Shown here: positions 38,147 to 47,780 of the stretch, piece after piece
Position numbering within the stretch: the stretch's first letter is position 1
Layout of the letters: each line of letters begins with the position of its first letter
Assembly (NCBI GenBank): GCA_016211105.1
Contig: JACQSX010000046.1
Location: 37,746-101,745 of the forward strand
Source of the DNA: Acidobacteriota bacterium
GTDB taxonomy: Bacteria; Acidobacteriota; UBA6911; JACQSX01
Length of the DNA: 64,000 nt
Direction of reading: 5' to 3'
Program-made: the position numbers and the translations under genes
The notes under the pieces: generated by a model
What the model was told of the DNA's origin: nothing
Databases searched by the model: none
Seen by the model: only the letters and a program-made list of their open reading frames with translations

Positions 38147-41100
38147 CTACTCCGCGACATCCGCAATTGGCTTGACGCCGAATCGCCCGTACAGAGACGG
38201 CACAACCACCATGTTTAACGCCGTCGACGTGAACAGCCCGAACAGGATGACGATGGCCATGGGCGCCTGGATTTCGCTGCCCGGCTTCCCCATCCCGAGC
38301 GCGACGGGAATCAATGCCAGGCCTGCCGCCATGGCCGTCATGAGAATCGGCGCCAGCCGCTCGGTCGCTCCGATCCGTACCGCCTCGCGCAGGTCGGTCA
38401 CACCTTCGGCCTGCATCAAGTGCTTCACGTGCGAAATGAGCATGATCCCGTTTCGCGTCGCGATCCCAAACAACGTGATAAAGCCGATGATGGACGCCAC
38501 CGACAAAACCTCTCCCGATACAAACACGCCAAGCACGCCGCCGATGAGCGCGAGCGGCAGGTTGAGCATGATGATAAAAGCATCGCGAAAAGAGCGGAAT
38601 GCCGACCCGAGGATCACCAGAATGCCGATCACGACGGCAATGCCGAGGTAAAGAAGCCGTTGCGTCGCACGCGCTTCGCTTTCGAACTGCCCGCCGTAGT
38701 CAATGTGATACCCGCGCGGGAGCGGGACCGAGGCGCCGACACGCCGCTCAATATCATTGACGACACTCCGTAGGTCCCGTCCGGCCACGTTGCACTGGAC
38801 CACGATTTTACGCTGAACATTCTCGCGACTGATGAAGTTGGGCCCCCTGTCTTCGCGGATGTCCGCCACGGCGCCGAGCGGGACCCGGACTCCGCTCGGA
38901 GTGTCGATCAAAGTCTGGCGGATTGAACCCAGGTCCGACCTTGGATTGACCGCGTACCGTAGCACCAGGGGGAAGGCAATCTGGCCTTCGAGTATTTGCC
39001 CAACCGGCTGACCCAAAAACGCGGTCTGCACCGCCTCAGCCGCGGACCCGGCGCCGAGGCCGTACCGCGCCAGTGCTTCGCGGTTGAGGCGAACACGCAC
39101 CGTCGGGATTTCTGTCTGCTGTTCAGTCGAAAGATCGACGACGCCAAAGACTTGCTGCATCTCCGACTGGACCTGTTTGGCAAGACCGCGCAATGTAGGC
39201 AAATCGTCGCCGAATATCTTTACGGCGACGTTGGCCCGCGTGCCGGAGAGCATATGATCGATCCTGTGCGAAATCGGCTGGCCAATCGTGACGTTCATTC
39301 CTGGCAGTAGAGTCACCCTCTGGCGTATGTCCTCCAGAACCTCGTTCTTCCGCCGATCTTTCATTTCCAGATCGACGTCCAACTCGGCGGATTCCACTCC
39401 CTGGACGTGCTCGTCCAACTCCGTTCGGCCGGTGCGGCGCGCTGTACGTACAACCTCGGGCACCCCCAGCAGGATTTTCTCGAGGCTGCGGCCAAGCTGA
39501 TCCGATTCGGCCAGGCTCGTCCCGGGCAGCGTGACGGCGCTGATCGTCAGCGTCCCTTCATTGAACTCCGGCAGAAATGACCTGCCCAGCCAGCCAAAGC
39601 TCGCGACCGCACAGGCAAGGAGAAGGACCGCGGCCGATACCACAATGCCCGTGTGGTTCATCGACCAGCGCAGCGGGGCTTGGTACAGGCGCTTGAGCCA
39701 GGCCACAAACCGCGGCTCCCTTCCCCGAACGACCGCCCGGGCGCGTGGCAACAGGAGCGAACAGAGAACCGGAGTGATCGTGAGAGCGACAACCAGCGAG
39801 GCCGTAAGGGCGACCACGTAGGAAAAGCCGAGTGGCTTCAACAACCGCCCCTCCACGCTTTCGAGCATAAATAGGGGGAGAAAGACCAGGACGATAATCA
39901 CCGTGGCGAACACGATCGAGCCGCGAATCTCGCTGCTGGCGCGAAAGACCACCTCTTTGGTCCGGAGCCGCTGGTCGGTGGGCTTTTGGCTATTTTCTCG
40001 CAGCCGCCGGAATACGTTTTCTACATCTATGATCGCGTCATCGACCAATGCGCCGATTGCAATCGCGAGCCCTCCCAGGCTCATGGTATTGATCGTCAGG
40101 CCGGCGATTCGAAGTCCCCAAATCGCTGCCACCAACGACAGCGGGATGGCCAGCAGGGTTATCACACTGCCTCGAATATTGGCTAGAAAGAGGACCACCA
40201 CAAAAATGACGAGCAAACCACCATCGCGAAGCGCGTCTACTAGATTTTTCACTGCCCTCTCAATGAAGTCGGCCTGGCGGAAGATGTGCCGATCGATGGA
40301 CATTCCAGCGGGCAGCGTCTTCTCCAGATCGTCCAGAACGCTGTCGAGAACCCGAGTAAGCTCCAGAGTGTTTGTGCCGGGCTGCTTCTGGATTCCTATC
40401 ACCACCGCCGGCCTGCCGTCATGAGAGCCTTCTCCCCTTTTAACGGCTTCGCCGATCCGGACCTCGCCGAGATCTCGAATGAGGATCGGCCGCGCCTCGC
40501 GACTAGTGACCACCGTCTGCGCAATGTCCTCCATGTTCACGATACGCCCCACTCCCTGGATCAGGTACTCCTGACCTCCGGAGACTCGAAAGCCGGCCGA
40601 CGTGTTTTGGTTGGCCCGTCGGAGAGCGGTTTCGATCTGTTCGGTCGTCAAGTTGTACGATTTGAGCTTGGCCGGCGAGAGCAAGACTTGGTACTGTTTC
40701 TCCGACCCACCGGTGGCGATAACCTGGGACACGCCGGGGACGGCAAGCAGACGCCGACGGATCACTGCATCGGCCGTCGTGCGCAGCTCAATGAGGGAAT
40801 GTTGATTCGATTCGAGCGCTAAAAACAGGATTTCGCCCATGATGGACGAAATGGGCGCCAGCACCACTTTAACCTCAGGAGGAAGCGCTCCCTGAGCCAA
40901 ATTCAGCTTTTCGGTGACCGTCTGGCGAGCCCGGTAGATATCCTCGCCCCAGTCAAACTCGACCCAAATGACGGCGACACCGACCGCGGTGGCCGACCGG
41001 ACGCGCCGAACGCCGCTTGCGCCGTTCAAGGCTGCTTCGATAGGGAAGGTCACGAGGGACTCAAGTTCCATTGGCGCCATTCCTCCCGCTTCGGCCAGAA

Positions 41101-41245
41101 TGGTCACGGTGGGCGCAGTAAGGTCCGGCAGAACATCGACCGGCATGGTGGTAAGCAGATATCCTCCCCATGCTAGCAACGCTGCGGCCAGAACCAGCAC
41201 TAAAGCTCGATTATTCAGCGACCAGCGGATCAGTGCGTCAACCAT
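38147..41245 (-). CDS. heavy-metal efflux RND transporter (CusA/CzcA family)
   Basis: Inner-membrane RND pump of 1032 residues that moves metal ions from cytoplasm or periplasm through the adaptor to the outer-membrane channel. The start at 41245 (MVDALIRWSLNNRALVLVLA) follows AAGGAGG. Signatures include VDVLPDLTAPTVTILAEAGG, the GGLAIAIGALVDDAIIDVEN segment of the proton relay (Asp pair in TM4), a second-half LGMGKPGSEIQAPMAIVIL, and two large periplasmic loops. Metal specificity (Cu/Ag versus Co/Zn/Ni) cannot be decided by eye. It is last in the operon. Confidence 0.93.
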   Translation of the reverse strand: MVDALIRWSLNNRALVLVLAAALLAWGGYLLTTMPVDVLPDLTAPTVTILAEAGGMAPMELESLVTFPIEAALNGASGVRRVRSATAVGVAVIWVEFDWGEDIYRARQTVTEKLNLAQGALPPEVKVVLAPISSIMGEILFLALESNQHSLIELRTTADAVIRRRLLAVPGVSQVIATGGSEKQYQVLLSPAKLKSYNLTTEQIETALRRANQNTSAGFRVSGGQEYLIQGVGRIVNMEDIAQTVVTSREARPILIRDLGEVRIGEAVKRGEGSHDGRPAVVIGIQKQPGTNTLELTRVLDSVLDDLEKTLPAGMSIDRHIFRQADFIERAVKNLVDALRDGGLLVIFVVVLFLANIRGSVITLLAIPLSLVAAIWGLRIAGLTINTMSLGGLAIAIGALVDDAIIDVENVFRRLRENSQKPTDQRLRTKEVVFRASSEIRGSIVFATVIIVLVFLPLFMLESVEGRLLKPLGFSYVVALTASLVVALTITPVLCSLLLPRARAVVRGREPRFVAWLKRLYQAPLRWSMNHTGIVVSAAVLLLACAVASFGWLGRSFLPEFNEGTLTISAVTLPGTSLAESDQLGRSLEKILLGVPEVVRTARRTGRTELDEHVQGVESAELDVDLEMKDRRKNEVLEDIRQRVTLLPGMNVTIGQPISHRIDHMLSGTRANVAVKIFGDDLPTLRGLAKQVQSEMQQVFGVVDLSTEQQTEIPTVRVRLNREALARYGLGAGSAAEAVQTAFLGQPVGQILEGQIAFPLVLRYAVNPRSDLGSIRQTLIDTPSGVRVPLGAVADIREDRGPNFISRENVQRKIVVQCNVAGRDLRSVVNDIERRVGASVPLPRGYHIDYGGQFESEARATQRLLYLGIAVVIGILVILGSAFRSFRDAFIIMLNLPLALIGGVLGVFVSGEVLSVASIIGFITLFGIATRNGIMLISHVKHLMQAEGVTDLREAVRIGATERLAPILMTAMAAGLALIPVALGMGKPGSEIQAPMAIVILFGLFTSTALNMVVVPSLYGRFGVKPIADVAE

Positions 41246-41256
41246 AATGGGCCTCC

Positions 41257-42792
41257 TTAATGCACGTGCCCGTGAGCGGGAATTTGAGAGGAGAGCGCGG
41301 CCAGCCTGATGAGATAGGCGCCGCGAGTCACGATCCACTCTCCGAGACGCACTCCTTCAAGAACCTGCACGTAACCGCTTTCGCGAACGCCCAGTGTCAC
41401 GGTACGACGCGCAAAAGCTTCTCCCTCAAGTTGGACAAAAACGACCGGCAGGCCTGCATCGTCGACGATCGCCGACTCGGGAACGCTGATGGCCCTTTCC
41501 CGGCCAGACAAGAAAAGGCGGAGTGATACGGATTGCCCGATGGCGAGAGCCCGTGCTGGGTTCTGAACTTCGTAGATGACGCCCAGAGTGCGAGACTGAG
41601 GATCGATGAAATTGCTCTTTGAGATAAGCCGGCTGACTTGCACGGGCCTCGAATCTCCCGGTATCTCCACTTCAGCACCCGTGAGCCGCCGGATCCTGGG
41701 AACCTCGGTCTCGGGCACACTGCCGACAAGGTAAACGGGGTCAATGGCCACAATCCGTATCAGGGGGTCGCCCGGACTGACGTTCGAGCCTCCTGAAGTC
41801 TTCAGCTCCACGACGATCCCTGAGATCGGAGCACGCAAAGTGAAGGTCCCCTCCGAGCCCGAAGCTTCTGCTTGCCGTGAGGCTTCATATCCACGCAATT
41901 TCTGCTGTGCCGTTTGCAGCCGTGCTCCCGCAGTGGCTTCGGCGGCTCTTGCGTCCTCGACACGGCGGGCAGGAATCGCGCCGGCGGTAAGCAGGCGTTC
42001 CGTCCGCTGCCGGTCACGTTTGGCCAAGTCCAGAGCGATAATTGCTTCCGAGATTGCCAATTCGAGAGAAGCCCGGTCGCCTGGCGCCGGAGGCAGCGGC
42101 GTGATGGCCGCTACCGCCTGGCCGCGCGAGACCAAAGTTCCGGCAATCGGCAGGCGGCTGTCCGCAGTAATGCGCCCTCCGATCGGAGCCGTCACATTAA
42201 CTTCTCCACCGCTGCGGGGGCGGACCTCTCCGGTCACGGTCAAACTCTCTCGCAGCTCCCGTTCGGCAGCCCTCTCCGTGGCAAAATCTAGCGACCACTG
42301 CTGCTCCTTCAAAAACGTTATGGTCTCCTCCTTCGGCTTTTCCTCTTGGATGGAGATTTCTTTTTCGGAGGCAAAAACCTTCACCTCTCCAAGATCATGA
42401 CGGTCGGCGAGATTCGACCCCGCAAGAATCACGGCCATGCGATAGGTACCCGGAGAGCGGGGTCGAACGTTGACTCCGAAAATCCCCGGGCGAGACGATC
42501 CGTTCGCCTCGAAGACCTCGGTTCGTCCTCCGGAATCGACGAGCTCAACCCTTACCTTTCCGCTTGCAATCGGTGTGAAATCGCGAAGATCGGTCAAATG
42601 CACCGCGAAACGCACGACTGCACCTGACACGAGCGCCGGGTATTCAAGAAACAGTTCCGTTCGCTGCGTCCAGTCAGTGATGGAAATCGTGGCGGAATCC
42701 TGTTGAGATCGTGATTGCATCTGGGGAGGCGGCTGCTTACTACAGCCGACCAAGGACAGAATCAACAGAATAGGAATAGGCAATCGTTTCAC
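41257..42792 (-). CDS. periplasmic adaptor (CusB/CzcB-like) lipoprotein with N-terminal Ig-like domain
   Basis: Membrane-fusion protein of 511 residues. The lipobox is LVGC (Cys17 in LLILSLVGCSKQPP). Residues 30-150 form an extra beta domain (SITDWTQRTELFLEYPALVS, SPGTYRMAVILAG). Then come lipoyl half-motifs (VNVTAPIGGRITADS, LRAPISGIVVELK) around a coiled-coil hairpin and a beta-barrel part (ALAIGQSVSLRLFL). The stop lies 11 bases before cusA, and its start overlaps the channel gene by four bases. Confidence 0.9.
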   Translation of the reverse strand: MKRLPIPILLILSLVGCSKQPPPQMQSRSQQDSATISITDWTQRTELFLEYPALVSGAVVRFAVHLTDLRDFTPIASGKVRVELVDSGGRTEVFEANGSSRPGIFGVNVRPRSPGTYRMAVILAGSNLADRHDLGEVKVFASEKEISIQEEKPKEETITFLKEQQWSLDFATERAAERELRESLTVTGEVRPRSGGEVNVTAPIGGRITADSRLPIAGTLVSRGQAVAAITPLPPAPGDRASLELAISEAIIALDLAKRDRQRTERLLTAGAIPARRVEDARAAEATAGARLQTAQQKLRGYEASRQAEASGSEGTFTLRAPISGIVVELKTSGGSNVSPGDPLIRIVAIDPVYLVGSVPETEVPRIRRLTGAEVEIPGDSRPVQVSRLISKSNFIDPQSRTLGVIYEVQNPARALAIGQSVSLRLFLSGRERAISVPESAIVDDAGLPVVFVQLEGEAFARRTVTLGVRESGYVQVLEGVRLGEWIVTRGAYLIRLAALSSQIPAHGHVH

Positions 42793-44033
42793 GGCAACAC
42801 CTCCGGGTTAAGAATCGGCGCCCCGGCAGTCTGCTCGAGTTGAAGTTCCGCTAGCTTCGCAGCGGCATTCAAATCGATCCATCTTCTTCTCGCCTGTGCG
42901 CTGACACGCAAGGCGTCGAGAAGGCCCAAAATGCCTACTTCTCCTTCCTCAAACGCGGTGCGGGTAATGTTTTCGAGCTGTTCCCCTTGCGTGGCGAGGC
43001 GGCGAGAATACTCCAAGGCAACTGTGCGCCGCGTTTCAAGAGCGGCATACAAACCGGCGACTTCGCCCCGAATGCGGCGCTCCAGCGCCTCGCTGCGCGC
43101 CTCGGCGCGCTCCGCCTCCGCTCGAAACCGCGCCATTTCCTCAGTCCCCCGATTGAAAATGGGGATCGGAATCGTCACAGCCACGAAGCTGCCGATGCCT
43201 GTCGCGCCCGTGGCCAGTTCCCCTCGCTTGATTCCTACGCCGATGATAGGATCGGGGATGCGCAGGCGTTCGGCCGCGCGGCTCTGATAGACGAACTGCT
43301 CATGCGCATGCTTTTCGGTTTCCAGATCGGCGCGCGTCTCAATCGCGCGTCGCAGCAACTCCTCCAGCGGCGGCAGAGCGGCGCTGCCGCGCAGTTCTCC
43401 TCGTACGCGAATCTCCGAACTGTTAGTAGGATCCCCCAGAAACGCCGCCAGTCTGCCACGAGCTTCCGCTGCCGAAGCAAGCGAAATCGCTAGATCCGCT
43501 TCAAACTCCGAGAGTTCACGCTCGGCGCGGAGTCGGTCGTAAGCCGATCCCTCGCCTTCCTTCTCGCGTTCCCGCAGGATTCCAATCACCTCCTGAAGCC
43601 GCTCCATGGAGGTCTGGATGGCAGCCTCGCGCTCCTGAGCCGACAGCACGTCGAAGAAGGCGATGCGGATTGCGCTGATCATTTCCCATCGTGCAAACTC
43701 CGATTGGGACTGGGCGGCACTGACAGCCTCACTCCCGGCCTGCCGTAACCATCGTAGTCGGCCGTTGAACGGGAGCTGCTGTTGGACCTGCGCAAATTCC
43801 GCCAGGCCTGCGCCCTCGCGGCTAAACGACGGAACCGGGTTGGGCCACAAAGTCCAGGCGCGCGTCTCAGCGGTAGTCGCCGCGACCGCCGCTCGCATTT
43901 CTCTGGATTGCGGATGCTCGCTTAAGAACCGTGAAATTGCTTCTTTTTCCGTAAGACCCTGCGCATTGGCAGAAGCTGTCGCGAGAACCAGTACGACAGC
44001 CATTCCTGCATGACGCAGCGTTGCCTGCGACAT
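42789..44033 (-). CDS. TolC-family outer-membrane efflux channel (CusC/CzcC-like)
   Basis: A 414-residue outer-membrane factor with signal peptide (GMAVVLVLATASANAQ). Two TolC-type repeats are rich in long helices (SRFLSEHPQSREMRAAVAAT, ALERRIRGEVAGLYAALETR), with PNPVPSFSREG and ISVFNRGTEEMARFRAEAER-like turns. It forms the exit duct of the RND pump. It overlaps the adaptor gene by four bases. Confidence 0.9.
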   Translation of the reverse strand: MSQATLRHAGMAVVLVLATASANAQGLTEKEAISRFLSEHPQSREMRAAVAATTAETRAWTLWPNPVPSFSREGAGLAEFAQVQQQLPFNGRLRWLRQAGSEAVSAAQSQSEFARWEMISAIRIAFFDVLSAQEREAAIQTSMERLQEVIGILREREKEGEGSAYDRLRAERELSEFEADLAISLASAAEARGRLAAFLGDPTNSSEIRVRGELRGSAALPPLEELLRRAIETRADLETEKHAHEQFVYQSRAAERLRIPDPIIGVGIKRGELATGATGIGSFVAVTIPIPIFNRGTEEMARFRAEAERAEARSEALERRIRGEVAGLYAALETRRTVALEYSRRLATQGEQLENITRTAFEEGEVGILGLLDALRVSAQARRRWIDLNAAAKLAELQLEQTAGAPILNPEVLP

Positions 44034-44079
44034 GAATTACCTCGCTAATTAATAAGGGTTGCTTTAGCTGGAAGAGCGC

Positions 44080-44508
44080 TTACACAAAGCGCAGACGATG
44101 AGAGGATCGTGGGGGTGGTGCTCTGGAGCCAGACGGGTGACTCCACGGTGGATCATGCGACTTCGGGACAGGAGCTGCAACAGAGACGGGTCTCTGCGGA
44201 GGCAAAATAAATCCGAGAGAAATGACCGGCACAAAAAGCAACGGATGCCTGGAACTTGCCTGCTGCTGAAACCAGTTTAGGAAGATTGCATCCTCATCGC
44301 TCCTATCTTGAGCTGGATTATAGACTTGATTCCTAGGATGACTCGCGATTTGACCCGTCACACCCCAATGAATATGTCTAACTGCTTTCAGCCGATGGAT
44401 CTGCTCAGCGTGTGAGCCATGTTCGTGCCGATGAATATGGAAAAGCTGTGCGTCCAACGACGCTGCCATTACTGCAACACACACCTGAGTGGCAATGGCT
44501 CGAAGCAT
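44080..44508 (-). CDS. small His-rich exported protein at the head of the efflux operon
   Basis: A 142-residue protein with a short signal-like start (MLRAIATQVCVAVMAASLDA), then a His cluster (LFHIHRHEHGSHAEQIHRLK, RHIHWG) and a Pro/Ser-rich end. It lies 46 bases before the channel gene on the same strand. The His cluster suggests metal binding, for example a periplasmic chaperone for the CusCBA pump, but no family was recognised. Confidence 0.5.
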   Translation of the reverse strand: MLRAIATQVCVAVMAASLDAQLFHIHRHEHGSHAEQIHRLKAVRHIHWGVTGQIASHPRNQVYNPAQDRSDEDAIFLNWFQQQASSRHPLLFVPVISLGFILPPQRPVSVAAPVPKSHDPPWSHPSGSRAPPPRSSHRLRFV

Positions 44509-44636
44509 AGTTGTTACATTCTACTGATTTTTGAAACCGGACGGAAGAAAAGTCGCGGGCAATTGTCAAGTACTGGCCGGAACGAACTTTTCGAAATTTC
44601 GTATTAAATCCATGAACTCGGTTGGGATGTTCCTTT

Positions 44637-44951
44637 ATGAAGAATCGCGTATTTTTCAGCAGCTTGGTGCGAAGAAATTCTCCGCAGTTCAAGGTAGGCG
44701 ACTGGGTACAACTCAAGACGACGGGCCGAAAAAGCCACATCATTGAAATTTCTTTAGCTGACCGGCCGTGGCCGCCTCTCCTCGGACCCAGACTCAAGTA
44801 CGTAGTCAAGACTCAGGACGGTAGCATCACGGAAGTCTTCCAGCACAAACTGGAGTTCGCAAATCCCAGTCTCGACCCCGCTCGGCTTGATCGACCCAAC
44901 AACCGGTGCTTTGACGATCCCTTGACGCCGAATTCTTCAAATCGGATATAA
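44637..44951 (+). CDS. small conserved-looking protein of unknown function
   Basis: About 104 residues from the ATG at 44637 (the frame is open to 44622). The centre has an SH3/KOW-like beta pattern (FKVGDWVQLKTTGRKSHIIE, LKYVVKTQDGSITEVFQHKL), common in small proteins that bind nucleic acid or peptides. No clear homologue is recalled. It lies between the divergent efflux operon and the next small gene. Confidence 0.4.
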   Translation: MKNRVFFSSLVRRNSPQFKVGDWVQLKTTGRKSHIIEISLADRPWPPLLGPRLKYVVKTQDGSITEVFQHKLEFANPSLDPARLDRPNNRCFDDPLTPNSSNRI

Positions 44952-45013
44952 AAGCATCATTAGGCTCGCCAATTGCATTAAAACGTACAGGAAAATACTC
45001 GTAGGAGGAAAAA

Positions 45014-45238
45014 ATGTTGACAAAGCGAAAGCTCCTGAAATTGGCTTTCAAGGGCCTGCAAGTTGAACGCGAGCAGATCGAACAGGAAATTTCAGAAATC
45101 AGAGCGCAGCTACGAAGAGGACAATTAGGTGGCAAAGCAGTGTTACCGGGTAGAAAAAATCTCTTGTCGGTTGCGGCTCGGAGAGCTATCTCTGAGGGGA
45201 TGAGAGCGTATTGGGCCCGGAGAAAGAAGGCGGTGTAG
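45014..45238 (+). CDS. small basic protein with Ala/Arg-rich C-terminal helix
   Basis: A 74-residue protein with an excellent Shine-Dalgarno (AGGAGG, 45003-45008). An N-terminal helix (FKGLQVEREQIEQEISEIRA) is followed by SVAARRAISEGMRAYWARRK, a pattern met in small acidobacterial proteins whose ends resemble nucleoid-associated (AAQRARW-type) motifs. The function is unknown; DNA or RNA binding is a guess from the charge. Confidence 0.6.
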   Translation: MLTKRKLLKLAFKGLQVEREQIEQEISEIRAQLRRGQLGGKAVLPGRKNLLSVAARRAISEGMRAYWARRKKAV

Positions 45239-45313
45239 CTTTCTTGAAAAATTCAAAAGGTAGCCTGAATCGAATCGTCAGGGGCCTTTGCAAACAAATG
45301 AGGAGCGCTGTTT

Positions 45314-45523
45314 ATGACTGACAAGGTGTACAAACTGATTGAAGTCGTAGGATCTTCTACCGCCAACATTGAAGATGCCATCCAAAGTGCAATCGCACGA
45401 GCCTCCAAGAGCGTTCGCCAGATGCGATGGTTTGAAGTAGTTGAAACGCGAGGAAGTATTGAAAATACTCGGGTTACTCACTGGCAGGTGACTCTAAAAA
45501 TTGGATTCACCCTGGAAGATTAA
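45314..45523 (+). CDS. dodecin
   Basis: Small flavin-binding storage/buffer protein that assembles into dodecamers. The 69 residues match the family throughout: [20 protein letters not shown], the flavin-sandwiching Trp in [11 protein letters not shown], and the final strand [15 protein letters not shown]. The gene stands alone with a clear ribosome site (GAGGAGCG). Confidence 0.93.
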   Translation: MTDKVYKLIEVVGSSTANIEDAIQSAIARASKSVRQMRWFEVVETRGSIENTRVTHWQVTLKIGFTLED

Positions 45524-45663
45524 TGCAGCAAGAAGCCGCGCGCCCGCGCAAAGCGCTCCGATTCCGCAGAGCAAGTCCAATATTTTTCCTTGCTTTGTAA
45601 AGCCATATGTGGTCTCGATACGCCTTCTCGACGCGCCTACTTCTCTGCTGTCTGCATAACGCG

Positions 45664-46683
45664 ATGATCGAAATTGATGGCTCTTATGGAGAGGGTGGAG
45701 GCCAGATCTTGAGGACCGCTGTGGCCCTGTCCGCGCTGACCCACCGCCCTTGCAGAGTTTTCAATATAAGAAAAGGCAGACCCCAACCGGGTCTGAGACA
45801 TCAACATCTGGAAGCCGCAAAAGCGGTCCAAACATTGTGCAACGGGGAAATCAATGGGGCGGAAATCGGCAGCACGGACTTAAGATTTATTCCCCACCCA
45901 ATAAGGGCCGGCATGGTGGACGTTAAAATACCCACCGCCGGCAGCATCGGATTGGTGCTTCAAGCGATGATGATCCCCGCTTTTCGGGCACAGGACAGCG
46001 TAACCATTCGTTTCCAAGGCGGCGCAACAAACGGCAAATTCGCTCCGCCTCTCAATTACCTAAGATTCGTGTTGATGCCGTTGCTGCAAAAGATGGGTTA
46101 CAAGGCGAACATCGTCATCGATCGCTACGGATATTTTCCGAGAGGCGGAGCCAGAATTACGGCAACAATACATCCCGCGCAGTTGCAGCCTCTTGACTTG
46201 ACGCAGCGTGGCGCCCTGCAAACAGTGAGCGGCACGTCGCATGCCGCTTTGGCGTTGAAAAAGAGCCGGGTGTCTGAACGGCAAGCCGAAGCCGCGCTGG
46301 CCGCATTTAACAAGGTCGGAATCCGCGGCGATATCGACATCCTTTACTCCGACACCATCTGCCCGGGTGCTGCAATTGAGCTGCGAGCCATCTTTGACAA
46401 TAGTGTGATCGGTTCAGACGGCTTGGGTGAAAAGGGCATCCGGGCGGAGGAGGTCGGAGAAAAAGCCGCTCTAGCTCTGATAAACCAGTTGAGCGGTCCG
46501 GGCGCTGTCGATGAATATGCAGAAGACCAATTATTGCCTTACATGGCCCTTGCGCCTCCCAGCAGAATCAAGGCCGCCAAAATCACCGGCCATGCGAAGA
46601 CCAACATCTTCGTGATTGAAAAGTTTTTGCCCGTCAAATTCGCTGTGCACTCGGACATGATCTCTGTCAAGGCCCAGGTCTAG
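45664..46683 (+). CDS. rtcA: RNA 3'-terminal phosphate cyclase
   Basis: Converts RNA 3'-phosphate to 2',3'-cyclic phosphate through an enzyme-adenylate. The 339 residues from ATG 45664 begin IEIDGSYGEGGGQILRTAV, the family signature. NIRKGRPQPGLRHQHLEAA follows, then the RYGYFPRGGARI insert region and the catalytic His in KITGHAKTNIFVIEKFLPVK. The frame is open back to 45607, but that part is not family-like. No rtcB ligase or rtcR regulator is nearby. Confidence 0.93.
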   Translation: MIEIDGSYGEGGGQILRTAVALSALTHRPCRVFNIRKGRPQPGLRHQHLEAAKAVQTLCNGEINGAEIGSTDLRFIPHPIRAGMVDVKIPTAGSIGLVLQAMMIPAFRAQDSVTIRFQGGATNGKFAPPLNYLRFVLMPLLQKMGYKANIVIDRYGYFPRGGARITATIHPAQLQPLDLTQRGALQTVSGTSHAALALKKSRVSERQAEAALAAFNKVGIRGDIDILYSDTICPGAAIELRAIFDNSVIGSDGLGEKGIRAEEVGEKAALALINQLSGPGAVDEYAEDQLLPYMALAPPSRIKAAKITGHAKTNIFVIEKFLPVKFAVHSDMISVKAQV

Positions 46684-46823
46684 TGCCGTCTAGTGCACCA
46701 GGTGACGAGATTGCGACCGGTAGCTCGTCGATCGGTAGGATTTCCAGCATACCGGCGTTTCCAACATTATGGCGCCGTTACCAAGAATGAATATCGGTAG
46801 ATCAAGGCCAACCATAGCGATAC

Positions 46824-47528
46824 TCAAGGACGCTTGACCCAGGCTTCGGCAGTCTCGCGCAGTCGATTCAGAATTTTTTCTAATTCGATCCGCTTCTCTT
46901 CAAGTCCCTGCTCGGACAAATCTTTTTCCAGAAAAATCGGCTCGGCAATATCGACCCGTATCGGGGAAAAGGGAAGCGGAATTTGGAAACCATCCCAGGA
47001 AGAGACGGTCTTGGAACGTTTCGCCTCGATATGAAATGGAAGGATGGGATATCCTGAATAGCTAGCCAGCCAAGTGACCCCTTGTTGAACCTGATACCTG
47101 GGACCACGCGGGCCATCCACGGTAAAGGCGACATGCGCGCCCGCTTTCAGAGTTCGAAGCAAGCTGATGGTCGCTTTGATCGCACCGCGCGAGGAGGAAC
47201 CACGGCTGCTTCCATAGCCAAAGCGGCGGATGACATGGGCGATGTATTCGCCGTCGCGGTTTCTACTTGTTAGGACAACGATCCCACGGTTCCGCCAGAA
47301 AAAAGTGGCGGGCAAAATGCGCCCGTGCCAGAATGCAAAGATCACCGGAAGCTTTCGTTCTTCGAGCTTCCGGAAGTGATGGTAGCCGGAAACCTGCCAC
47401 CGGCAGGCCCGCGCCAGTAGTTGAATCAAAATCCAGCCGATCCACCCGATTGCGCCGTAGTAGAGCTTCCCGCGTAACTTTGAAGCAGACGAGTCTACCT
47501 GATTCCGATGATCGCGGATTAATCTCAC
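46824..47528 (-). CDS. DUF374 family lysophospholipid acyltransferase
   Basis: A 234-residue protein of the LPLAT superfamily. An N-terminal hydrophobic helix (GAIGWIGWILIQLLA) is followed by FAFWHGRILPATFFW (acyltransferase His), RNRDGEYIAHVIRRFGYGSS, the Gly/Arg-rich GSSSRGAIKATISLL and TVDGPRGPRYQVQQGV, typical of DUF374 proteins involved in lipid A/Kdo-linked or phospholipid acylation. It converges with rtcA across 140 bases that contain no gene. Confidence 0.85.
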   Translation of the reverse strand: MRLIRDHRNQVDSSASKLRGKLYYGAIGWIGWILIQLLARACRWQVSGYHHFRKLEERKLPVIFAFWHGRILPATFFWRNRGIVVLTSRNRDGEYIAHVIRRFGYGSSRGSSSRGAIKATISLLRTLKAGAHVAFTVDGPRGPRYQVQQGVTWLASYSGYPILPFHIEAKRSKTVSSWDGFQIPLPFSPIRVDIAEPIFLEKDLSEQGLEEKRIELEKILNRLRETAEAWVKRP

Positions 47529-47780
47529 TTGTGTCCTGCAGAAATCTTGTTGCCGAAATTTTTACCACGAATCATAATGGTATTGGTTCTCAGTTCACCT
47601 CGGCACTGTGAAGATAAAGTCGTACCTTCACGCATACTCCGTTGCTCGAGAGTCGTTGGCGCCTCGCCACAGGCGGGGCAGATTGACGAAGCTGGCGGCC
47701 CGTCGCAGCTAGGTTCCCTTCACCTATGCGTATACCAGGTTTTGTCCGTGAAAATAAACCTGAAATCGGGAGGAAATACA

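Noticed and set aside
38147..41245. Several long plus-strand frames opposite the RND pump and adaptor genes
   Set aside because: They are shadows produced by GC-rich codon use in the real minus-strand genes.
45664..46683. Loss of the catalytic His in RtcA because DEYAEDQL lacks His
   Set aside because: The catalytic His of the family is expected further on, and GHAKTNI near the end supplies it; Tyr in the DEY position is found in other members as I recall them.
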